Assembly (NCBI GenBank): GCA_012845835.1
Contig: JABAKD010000013.1
Location: forward strand, 1,974,415-2,038,414
Length of the DNA stretch: 64,000 bases
Reading direction: 5' to 3'
From: Undaria pinnatifida
Taxonomy: Eukaryota > Sar > Phaeophyceae > Laminariales > Alariaceae
Shown here: one piece after another, positions 45,901 to 57,900 of the stretch
Position numbering within the stretch: the stretch's first letter is position 1
Layout of the letters: every line of letters begins with the position of its first letter
Notes under the pieces: model-generated
The model's input: the letters and a program-made list of their open reading frames with translations, nothing else
The model's database searches: none
Told to the model about the DNA's origin: nothing
Made by a program: the position numbers and the translations under genes

Positions 45901-48900
45901 CGTAAACGACCTGCATGCCCGTCCGACATTTAGCCCCCTGACGTCCTTAACATCGCGGAGGCTGTAGTGGCCGCCTTGACTTATTTTGAGGTCAAGAAGA
46001 GGATCCAGACAATGATAACCCACCCGTCCGCCGATTGTGTCTCGCATGCCGTAGGCTGCTGGCCACGACGTCTTGACACCAGAGCGATGTTCCACAGCAG
46101 CACGAGCAATGTGTTACTCACATCGTACGATGATCCACATCCGCCTGGAAACCCGGGAATTGAACGAGGATGCACCCTGACGATCACGATCACACAAGTA
46201 CACAATCCCCACAAGCAATATCATACTTGTACTGAGTACTGCACTATATGGGAACCTATTTTAATGCTGTGCCGCACTACGCCGGGGTACTTCAGGGTCC
46301 CACCTTTGTAAGGATATCGCGGTCTGTTATGGCACAGCACTATTAAAAGACCGGGACCACGACTGTCTCGACGCACGCAGTACCGACGTGATTTGCCGTT
46401 GGCCCTCCATTATTCCGATTCTTTGCTCGACACGTTCGCACGTTACGTTGAACGCAAGTTCAGCTGCAAGAGCAGTACTGCTGTGCACGTTTCAGCGCAC
46501 AGAACAAGTGGATCACTTTCCACTTCCAGTATAGGATTCAATTTATTTTGCATTCTCGTGTGAGCGCCAGTGATCAGCGTGTTACCTTGGTGTTATTTTT
46601 TCAAGGTTGCTTTCACCCGAGGAGTTGCTTCCTTGGTAAGTGTTCTTTGATTGTCGGCAGGTTTTTGTTTGAGTTTCCTGGTGACGAGTGAAGCTAAAAA
46701 ACGTCCAGTTGGTTGACTTTGCGTCGTCGACCGATGCTTGCCTATTTTGATGTCAAATACCTGATACTGATTTAGACTACAAGTACAATCGTTACGCGAA
46801 CCCGCCGTTATATCTCGCCCCTGGAACTACTGATTTGATGTTACTCCGGAGTATATATTTACACTGTACTTGCAAGGGGAGTCGCCGACCTATATCCTTA
46901 ATTAGGACACACAACCCGTAATACGCGCGATCGGAGTATCACACACAGCTTGCAAAGATGAGTTTCGACAAAATATTCGATCTCACAGCTGGAGTTTTTT
47001 TTTTTTAATTTTTATTATATACTTCTATTTAATATAGTCTACTGCTGTACCATCCACGCCAGAGGTCGAAAGACGGCACTGCTTCACAACTGGCAACTGA
47101 TTCAGTGTGGCGCCAAGAAAAAAAAAGCGAACTCTCAATATGCGAACGCGAGCGAACGTGTAACGCGTGACACGCATCCCTGTTTTTTTTCCCTTGTTTC
47201 TCTCTTTGTTCCCTTGTTTCCTCCCCCGCCGGCGTCATGCCAGTATGATCTTCCTCTTTGACGTGTTGTTCGTTGTTTCGTCCGTGCAACAGTTATCTGT
47301 TCCTCGTCAGCACGTTCGTACATTGTTCTTCTCGCAGCCTTCCTGTTCCTGTTGCAACACATTCTTCAGAACTCCTGTCGGCTCTTTGTCTTTGTTTTGG
47401 TGCTTATTATTCTTATTTTTATGGTCTGGCTTGTGTTGTTGTTTTCTCGTACTCGGTGCGCTGGCACTTTCACCTTCTCTACCTGCGTTTGTTTTTGCGT
47501 TTCTCTCACAGTCTGTACCACATAGTTTGCATCTCTCTGGGAAGAACTGGCGCGGACACTGGGTGTACTGATGTCCTCGGGCAGAAAAAACGGTTTCAAG
47601 TGAAAAAAACACATACCGTTATGCTGAATGCAATCTCAGCATTGACGCAAACTAATGCTCAAAGCTTGGCTCCAAATGTTCAAAAGTTGGCGTTGTACAG
47701 CTCGTCGAGTAGCGCGAACGTATCTCGTTATATATCTACAAGGTTTCTGCGCTGAAGCGCAACGCTGAGTTAACGCGATTCCGGACAATGTAATGATTGG
47801 TCAAAACAAATGCGTTGTTTGGTCATGATCCTAACCGTCAAGTTGGTGCGTATGTTTGTTCGTGCTCGTAGAAGGGTTGGTCCCCAAGCGCAAAATTTTT
47901 CAATGCGATTGCCACATGATGCCACATGGTGTCGTCGTCTGGAATCCCGAAAATGAATTTGATTATTATTTACCGACCCCCCTCACTTATACTATGAACA
48001 AAAACCTACCCAAGGATATCATGCATACCTGGTCATCTTCTTGGATCCCGCATAAATTATACAATTCAACAACAGCAATCATATTATAAAAATAAAAATA
48101 CACTCCAGCTGTGAGATCGAAGATTTAGTCGAAATTCATCTGTGCAAGCTGTGTGTGATACTCCGATCGCGCGTATTACTGGGTGTGTGTCCTCATTGAG
48201 GATTTTTTTTTTTTTTTTTTTTTTTTGCACACTTTCACTTTCCAGCTTCTGGACAAGCCGTGGTCTCAGGTGTCGTCCCTTCTTGCCCCGGTTCTTGCCT
48301 TCAATTTTTTTCGCGCATAGGGTACAGCGATCCCACTGCTCGTCGATTGTTCATCGAGTGTTGCTAACTCACGCTCTCGCGCTTTCCGCAAGTCAATTTG
48401 TCCACAAGAAAAAGTCCCAACGAATTTATACGAGTATGCACTCGGCGGGGCTCGAACTCACGAAACTGACCTATACCAGGCTCCATGATAACCTGATACG
48501 CCACCGGGGCGACCGGTAGTAAGGATATAGGTCGGCGACTCCCCTTGGAACTGCATTGTAGCTTGGACCAGGGTGAACGGGGTGATGTCAGTCAGTCTGT
48601 GCGCGGAAACTATAAAACACTTTCATGAGGGGGACAAAATCTGACAGCTCATTCATATATGTGCGATTCGACAATGTGCAGCGTGAGCCACCTGCAGAAA
48701 ATCAGGACTCTCCTTTGTATGTTTACCGCGGGATTTTTACCGGACCACGCTGTCCCATGAAAAACATGAATTCCCGTCCCCGTCCAAACCGATCCCGCCA
48801 TGAATTCGGATATCCCGATCCCGTCCAAACTGATCCCGTGAAAGCATCGATTTGGCGATCCCGTCCAACCAAATCCCGCGAATAATTTGTCCCCGTGATT

Positions 48901-51900
48901 TGTCAGTCTCGCGTCGCGCAAGTCCGCAGCATTAATGATATCCCAAATGCCGAATTTTGTTCAAAATATTCCGGCGGTTTTCGGCGAGAATAGCAATGCA
49001 TTGTCTCACCAGTAGGTCAGCTCATTTGCAATCAAAACAAATAATAATATTTAACAGCGGCACTCGTGGGTTCGGTTCTCGGGGTGCATGCGTATCTTTT
49101 TTTTTTCTTGTGCATTTTACACGTTTTTGACGGGAGTTAGCCTGAAGATACTTTGAGAACTGTCCGCTGTTGCCACACATGACTTGATTATGGAGGACAC
49201 CAACACGTACTCGGAGGAGTATGGAATATGGTAGGATTGTGTATCTTCACCGGAAATGTTGGCGCTGCTGAGTAAAGTTTAAGTTTACGTGGGCGCAAAG
49301 ACTGCACCTACAGTACTAAACGACTGCAGTGCCGCCCGGTTCGAGATAAATGGTAAATTCGGCTGTATACATTCAACGAATGCAAGACGAGTTTAGGGAT
49401 TTTGTAGGCTTTTTGTAGGGATTTTGTTGGGACATGGGCCGGTCAATCCCTTGGAGGCCAACGGCTACTACGATCTTGCGGCTGCTGTGAAACGTGCCGA
49501 GAGGTGGCGGACGCGTCGCGGGCGAGAGAGAGAAATACCGCTTGCAGCTCAGATTCTCAGACAATCGACGCCGCAGCGGGCGCCCCGACACCATGCTGGT
49601 GTGGTGGTGTGTCTCCGCTGTAGGTTGGCTGTAGTTGTTGCATTCTGGACCCTGCGAGCTGTTGCTGTGAAGAGGTGGGTTCAAGAGTCGAGGCCCTGGC
49701 CCAGTCGGTATTTCCGTTCCCTAATAAGAGGCACATGTTCTGTGCGTTCGCGTGTAGGCACGCCACAGCAGCAGCAACAACAACGCCAGACTTCAGCTGC
49801 GGCAAGCACCGGTTTCGTTTCCATGGCCCCGAGTCCTGCGCCTGCCAGCGGCAGCGTGTAAGCCTCACTATTAATAGCTGCTAGCATAGTATGCACGGCA
49901 GTGGCAACCCAAGTACGTACGTACGTACGTACGTGAAATATCAAAACTCAGTCTAAGTTATTCATAATAGCACCCGGTATGTTGCGTTGTCTTTTTTTTT
50001 TGTCTCTCATCCCTTCTATTATCTTCATATATTTTTTTTCTCGTCCTCCCTCCTCCTCCTTCCCTAGTTGCGAGTCAGATCCGGGGTCACCCAGCAGGCT
50101 CTCCTCCTCTCCTCCCCTCTACGGTATACGCCTTCTTTTTGTGGCGAGAATGGTTCAGCCCTTTCATTCTTCCCTCGTCGACTCGCATCGAATTGCGCTT
50201 ACCCACAGTGCATTACGATGCATTATCTCTGTGTCGTGGCTTGTGACCACAGAGCTGATCTTTCTAGGGTGAAGAATCAGTACGGACACTGGGTGTGCTG
50301 GATGTCGACGAGTAGAAGAACGGTTTAATGTGAAGAACACACACACAGTGCTAGGTGCTCTCAGTAGTTGATTATTTTCACGCTCAAGTTCTGTAGGGTT
50401 GGTGGACTCCGGGTAAGGGTATGGTGGTCTTACAAAACTTCCAGAAGTTTCGGGTACGGGTATGGAATGTTACAGAGCTTCCAGAAGTTCCGGGTATTGT
50501 GGCACAGGCAACATAACTCATAGAAGTTACGGGCGGGTACAAAACATGCTGTACCCGTACCCCGCTTATTGTGGCACACCCCGGTTATTGTGGCACGGGT
50601 ATTACAGAACTCACAAAAGTTCCCGGTACGGGTATTAAAGTACTGCAACTGAGTCAAATCGACACACGACGCGCATGAAAATACGTGGAAGTGTGGTGAG
50701 CTTGAGCTTTATTTTGCCCCATCCGCCGGAGGATATGAAGGAAATTAAATAGAAAAAAATCAAAACTTCCAGGTCCTGGTAAGGGTATGAAAGTCTTACA
50801 AAACTTCCAGAACTTGCGGGTATTGTGGCACGGGCGTACAGAACTTCCAGTAGTTCCGGGCAGGTATAAACATGCTGTACCCGTACCCCGGGTATTTGTG
50901 GCACCGGCCTACAGAACTTTCAGAAGTTCCGGGTACGGGTATGGGTGTCCTACATAAGTTACAGAAGTTATTTGTAGGGTAATACCGAGGGTAAATACCC
51001 CGGGTATGGTTTTGTGTGTACCCCACAGACAGAACGGAAATAGAAAGTTCGGGTACGGGTATGAATGTCGTACAGAACTCACGGACGTTCCGGGTACGGG
51101 TAGGGTTGTACATAAGTCACAGAAGTCCCGGGTACGGGTAATTCCCGGGAAAAATGCCCCCCTCAAGAGGGGCAAAAAAACAAACAAAATTGACTGGTTA
51201 AAAAAAGACACAATCGTCAACGCTTCAATTACTGCGATTGGCGTACTGCATACACTGATGCACTCATAGGAAATTATACACACGCCTACTACTACTCTTC
51301 TTCTGCAACAGATCATACCATAGCGTACCCCGGCTATGGCGCTTAAAAATAAATAATGGCGGTCGCAAGGCCAATTATTCCACTACCTCGATAAGCCAAG
51401 TGCCACGACCAAGAAGAAGCAAAGCCACCGAAAACACAAAGAATAGTTCAAGACTTGGATGATACGATAACGAGATCTGCGTTGTTCCGATCGGAAAAAA
51501 AACATTGACAACACGCAAAACGTGGTTTCCCGATAGGAGGAAAAAATCTTTGTGTCAAACAAATCTTATCGAATCAAATTCGATTCATAAAAAAGAATAA
51601 TTTCGATCCCAAAGTGTCCTTCGTTAATACGTTCGTACCTGCCCTAAGAAACGAAAGAAACACCAACAACAGGTGCTCTTGTTGTATTATACGCACTATT
51701 ATACGCACTGCTTGCTGTGGTCGGTGTTCGGTTTGTGTGACTGACAAAACATGATGACATCCTAATTAATGCATAGTACAAACACTTTTGAGATTAATCC
51801 TGAATGAATACAGAGCTCCCCGGGTATTGTGCCACAGTAGTCTTACAGGAGTCACGGAATTTCCTGGTAAGAGTATGAGGATCTTGGAGAACTTCCAGAA

Positions 51901-54900
51901 GTTCCGGGCACAGATACGGATGTCTTACGGAACTTACAGAAGTTCTGGGTATTGTGGCACAGGCGTACAGAACTCACAGAAGTTCGGAGCGGGTACACAA
52001 ATGCTGTACCCGTACACCGGGTATTGTGGCCGCGGGCTTTTTCCAGCAATTACGGGTACAGGTATGAATGTCGTACAGAACTTCCAGATGTCCAGGATAC
52101 GGGTATGAATGCCCTACAGAACTTACAGAAGTTCTTGTTCTTTGTAGGGTAATACCCGGGGTAGATACTCCGGGTACGTTTTGTACGTACCCTGAATAAC
52201 ACAACCTTGGATTCTTCGGTTTTTTTAATTTCGGAAATATACTCGAAAGTCCAACTGGCGTGGGGTTTATCCTCCGGGACCAACTCTAGTTTTTCCGTAG
52301 TAGTTATCCATGGGTCACCACTAGACCACCGGGGCGACCGGCTATCATGAAATCGCTGGTTATTTTCTACCCAACTTCATCAGTGGAACACCCAGTTCAA
52401 ATCCCGATTCTTGATCCTAGTATATCGAACATGCCCCCTTTGAAAACAACCGAGTGGTTTAAACCCCAAAACAATGTTCCCCACGTGCCAAAATGTTTAC
52501 CATGAAAACCGAAATAGATCGATATATTGGTCATAATTCCAATAGCCCCATGAGCATGTCTAGGGACTCCGACGAAATATTGCCGCGTAACTCAAATGCC
52601 AATGCAATTCGTAGGTTTAATTCACAAGCACCATATCATGAATGAAATATAGATGTACCACGCAGCTTGCAAAGTTGAGTTTCAACCATTCAATCGGTCG
52701 TATTCACAACTGACGTTTTTGATTTTTTTATAAAATGCAAACTGTGTTGATGGTTTGTGTGGAACTTTCCAAGGTTGTGTTCTGTAGGGTACATACGGAC
52801 CATAGCCATGGTATTTACCCCGGGTGTTACCCTACAAAGAACTTCAGTAAGTTCTGTAGGCCGTACCCAGAACTTGTAAGTCCTGTACGACTTTCATACA
52901 CATACCCGGAACTTCTGTGAGTTCTGTAAGACTTTCATACCCTCACCCGGATTTTCTGTGAGTTCTGTAGGACATTCATACCCGTACCCGGAATTTCTGT
53001 GAATTCTGCAGGGCATTCATACCCGCACCCGCAACTGCCGAAAGTTCCTTAACCGTAAGGACACGGCCAAATATTGCTCAAACATTGTGAAGTCACGAAT
53101 CGAGATTGAATATTAACAGATGGACATGATTGGCCATGAGCCTGCTGCATACCCCGAAGCTGGTACTTGGGCGCAGGGACCTGCCCTGAGCGCCTCTGCA
53201 TACATTATCCAAGGTAGAGGTCCCATTTTTCGGGTAATGGGACGTCTTACTTGTCTTTAGTGTAAGTTCGCAAAGGAGCTATTACGGGGGACCATAGTAA
53301 ATAGGACCAAATATTGTTAGTCAAAATAGGGAAATATATTGGTTTTTGTGTGTACCGTAGGTCCTATTTACTATGGTCCCCCGTAATAATACGTAAGATT
53401 TAGCTTTTATTTTAGGGCAAGCTATATGTCCCATTTTTCGGCTGAGTATCCATAGGGTTAATCAAGACTCCCGTACCCTTACCCGGAATCTGCTAACCCT
53501 ACACAACGTTAACCTTGGCACTTTCTATGGCTGATTTTTTAAAACGATCTTTTGTCTCAACCCATCGTCGCCCATTGTGCGGACCAACGAACGGATGCAT
53601 GAAGCTTTTCTTCGGTATTCTGCGATTCGAATTCGAATAGCGGGAAGAGAGCGAAAAAAACCCACCCCACCCCACCCCACCCATCCCACCTCGCCTAATC
53701 TCTTCCCAACCCCACCCCTCTTTTTCTCTGCCGATCACGCTTGTGTGTAACCCTCAGGGATGTGACAGACGTATTCGAAGCGTTTCACCGCGAGCCGCGA
53801 CAGCGCCGCAAGCTGGAAGCGTTTCGGGTGGGCACTTTAGTGGGCTATGAGCCATCGACGCTGGTCAAGGACTTCCGAGCCTTGAAGCAGGAGCTTGAGG
53901 ACGAGGGTCTGTTCGAGGTGAGAGACAAAATTAGATGCCGCTGGCCGAATCACCCGCTGTATTGCAGTACGACCCCCCCCCTTCCCAACGCCACGAAGTA
54001 ATGTATCGTCACCACCGCGACGTACCTGCAATCTATATTGGTTGCGGAAAGCGCGAGAGCGTGAGTTAGCAACATTCGATGAAAAATCGGCGAGCAGTGA
54101 GATTGTTGAACCCTACGTGCGATAGAAATTTAAAGCAAGAACCGGGGGTGAGAAGGGACGACACCTGTGACCATGGCTTGTCCAGAAGCTGGAAAGTAGA
54201 CGTGTGAAAAAAAGAAGAAAAAAGAAAACACGACGTACCCTATAGCCTGCAGACACCACTACGTCGTACCAGGTACCCTGTAGTGTATAGGCACGGACAC
54301 GGACGGATTTCTTGCCGAGCGTACGAAAAGCCAGACTATGTGAGGGTTCGGACCCCGGAGACCCGTACTACCGCGCGTTGTCCCGCTCCCGTCCCCCCCC
54401 CGTCTAAGCTGGGCAGTTCGAGCGAAGTGGCGCCGTATAGAAGGAGGCGCTGTGCAAGTGTTGTGATGAGTCTCGCCTGTAGTTTAATGTTATTTTGAGC
54501 CTTTAGGATATCTTGCATCTTGAGTGGTGAGTATTTACTCTTGAGTACGGGCGCGGTTTTATGCCTGCAGGATACTCCACCAGAGCGTGTCGCATCTAAC
54601 CCTCCTCCCGTCTCGCGTGACGTCGTTCAGATTGACAACCTGTTCTTCATCAAGAGGTATATTATCCTGCTCCCGATACTTGCGCTGGGGGCGTACATAA
54701 TCATAACGTATCGTGGGTGCACGACGACGCAGCTGCTGGGAGCGGCGTTGGTGGGTTTCTTCTGGCAGCAGCTGGCGTTTTTGGGGCACGACGCCGGGCA
54801 CCGCAGCCATATCGCTCAGCGTGGTAAGTTGACGCTGCAGTTATAGCCGCTGCCGCTAACTTTGAGCTCGCCATTAAATAGGGACCCCTTTCGCAATCGC

Positions 54901-57900
54901 TCAAGCTGGATTAGACGTCCGAGGCCGCCATCCAGAATGCGCACACGTTACATTTATCTTGCTGCGCGAGTGCCTGATGACGACTAATACTCTCTTGTTT
55001 GTTGTACATTCGTCTACGCTGATTGTGTTGGATTGCGTGCTTTCACGTTTCCAGACGTGCTGCTGTAACGTGTGAAACACCGGAAGTGTACGAGTAGTCA
55101 CCAGATTTTGTTGTTTTTGTGAGCCCAAAGGTTTGGGGCAACGTGAAAGTTTGGCGGCCGCCCGATCAGGGGCACGTTATCGCAGTTGCAGTTGCGGCTG
55201 TTTTATTCGTTTGTTAATCGTCAGGTTTACTTTCGAGCTTAATTCTAAAGAGCTTTTTCATTCAACGGTCTTCGTGACACACCGCCGTGATCACTGGTGT
55301 TTTCGATTCTCTTCCCCGGTACATGCTTTCATTTTGATGGCCCGTAAGCTTGAAAAAATGTTGTTGGTGTTAATTGTGGTGTCGTGTTGTTGTGTGTTGT
55401 TTTTAGCGTTGTCGGTAGTATTGTCTTCTTACTTGAATAATGTTGCCAAAATTTTGCCTGACATAGCAAAGACAGTAGTCTAAAAATCAGGCTGAAACGT
55501 TCTCCATCGTACGTTATCAATTGTTCAAGGCGTATTTCGCTCGGAAAAAACGCGTACAACTTTTGGTGCCGCCTGTGTTTGGAATTCCACACTCGTATCA
55601 AAGTTATTCATAGTCATCGTCAGCGCACGCGATATATGTTTCAGATCTATAGCGTCCAACGGCCGGATACGGAGATTATGTAAATATCTGAGTCGGACAC
55701 AGGGAGGCTAAAAAGGGTGGACCCGTATCAAAGCGAAGAACATGCCGCAGTAGCGTCAATACTGGCTGCTTCACTGGTGTTTTGAGTTGACGACCGGCTT
55801 TAGGCTCAGGCCATCGTGTCAAGCACGCCCGTTCTCTTTTGGCTTGTTAGTAAGGACGTTCCCCGGATAAGGCAGTATATCGGGTCATCAGCCGGTGATT
55901 GTGGTTGCTACACTATCGGTGTGTGGGAAGAGGGCTGACGAGGGGTGAGGTCAAGCCCAGAGCTTTGAACGGGGTAACAATCAACACCGAAATCGGCCAT
56001 GGACAAATATCTGCAATGCTTTATTTATCGCGGCCTACGTTATTATTACTGCGGTTGAACAGTAGGCGATGGTATAGCAGCCTTTGCCCTTGGGTTGCGT
56101 AGTCTAGGCGCCGTGGTTCCGACGGGTATGAAAGGGCGAAGAACGGTCATAGGGCTGGAAGGTAGGTGCTAGGTAATAGCCCTCGCGACAACGCTTCGCG
56201 CCCGGCTGAGTACGAGGCAAGGCGCTGTTCCATAACGCCAAATAGACGCCCGCTTCTGACGGCATAGGTAGTCGTCTCCTTCGCTTCGCCCCGAGCGTTG
56301 TTTTCTATAGCGGTACCGCCGTATTGGCTCCGCTTTGGCTTTCAATGCAGCTGTCTGCCTTTCTCTTGTCTCTTTCTGCTCCATTCTCTGTCGCCGTCTG
56401 CCTGTCTGCTTTTTTGTTACCTTATATTCTTACTTGGTACGTGTTGCTCTTTCTCCGGTTTGTATTTTTGTATTCCTTACCCGTATTGCATCTCGTTTGT
56501 CCTCCCTCTCGTTTCTGGACGCAGATTCGGACGACTTCACGGCATACTGCCTCATCCTCCCCCTTCTCGGCATCGGACCAGAGTGGTGGATGGACTCACA
56601 CAACATACACCACGTCGTGTGCAACGATGTACACTGCGGTGAGAGACTATCTAGGCAACTTGGGGGGGGGGCGCAGGTCATGCATCGCGTGTCTGCTGCC
56701 AAGTCGTGTGAAACCTCAATTATGAGCGTTCGAGTTGTATATTAGTATCGGCAGCTGGTCAGCCGGCGTTTGCGTTTCATGTCTCAACGTACGGTCGGGG
56801 CGTGCGTCGTACAAGTGTGCCATGCTGCGCGGCGTGTAGGGGCCGGCCTTTTTTCTTGTTTCATTTTTCTTTTTTCTTTTTGTTGACTTGTCATCTGTTG
56901 GCTGTTCATTTTTTTTTTTTTTGGACTCTTTGCCTTGGTTTTGGAGGTGTGCTGGTGGTGAGCCGAGCGCCTTTGCCCGACCACGATATCACGTTACGTC
57001 TTGACTTGCCTCGTGCGGGAAACGTTCAATATTTCGAGCCGTTGGTGTATGTTACGTCGCTATAGAACCACCACCATCGCCACCGCCACCGCCACCACCA
57101 CCACCACAAACTTGCCGTTTTATCCGTTATCTTACCACCTTCTGTTGAGTTCCTGTGGTACGCTGACTGCCTCGCCACGCCCTGTTCTCGTTGGCGTCGC
57201 CACAGACCCGGACATTCAGCACTTGCCGTTCATGGCCATCTCCCCCAAGTTCTTCGCTTCTCTGTTCTCTGTGTACCACGACCGAGTCATGGTGTACGAC
57301 TTCCTGGGGAGGTGTCTCGTGTCCGTTCAGCACCTCTTGTTCTACCCTATCATGTGAGATATATGATTGTTGGTGGCGAGGGGGACTTGTCGGTATAGAG
57401 GGGAGGGGGGAAGCGGGGGAGGAGAGAGAGGTGCTCAAATGCAGCGAGAAGAAGGGATACTGAGGGGAAGGGAGATAAGGGTGGGGTGGGGGCGGGGGGT
57501 GGCGAGGGGGATACAGAGGAACTAAAGAGCTAAAATTCGTCTGCGGAGGCGTGTGAGCTTCCACCACGATGCGGGCGCCTCCTCCTCCTCCTCCTCCTCC
57601 TCCTCCTCTTCCTCCTCCTCCTCCCCCTCTCCGAGCTTTCGATCGACGGACGAAGCATGAGAATCGATGACGGACAGCAGGGGCTGGCTGATTTCGGCGG
57701 CAGCGGAAGGTGTCAATGGCTTCGGCTGCGGACGAAGGTGTCAGTGACCCATCGCCCATGTACTTGACACAGGCGCCACACACTGCACCACTTTAGAGCG
57801 TCTCTTGGGACCTGCTTACCATTGGACACAGGAGCTGTTTCACTACGGTTGGTCGGCGTGCCCACGATTGCCTCGCTACCCAGGCGCAGGTGCCACACAC

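Noticed and set aside
50430-52283. Series of Tyr/Pro/Leu-rich minus-strand ORFs
   Set aside because: They are readings of the tandem GGGTACGGGTATG units, not independent proteins.
57522-57716. Glu-rich minus-strand ORF
   Set aside because: Produced by the (TCC)n microsatellite in intron 5.
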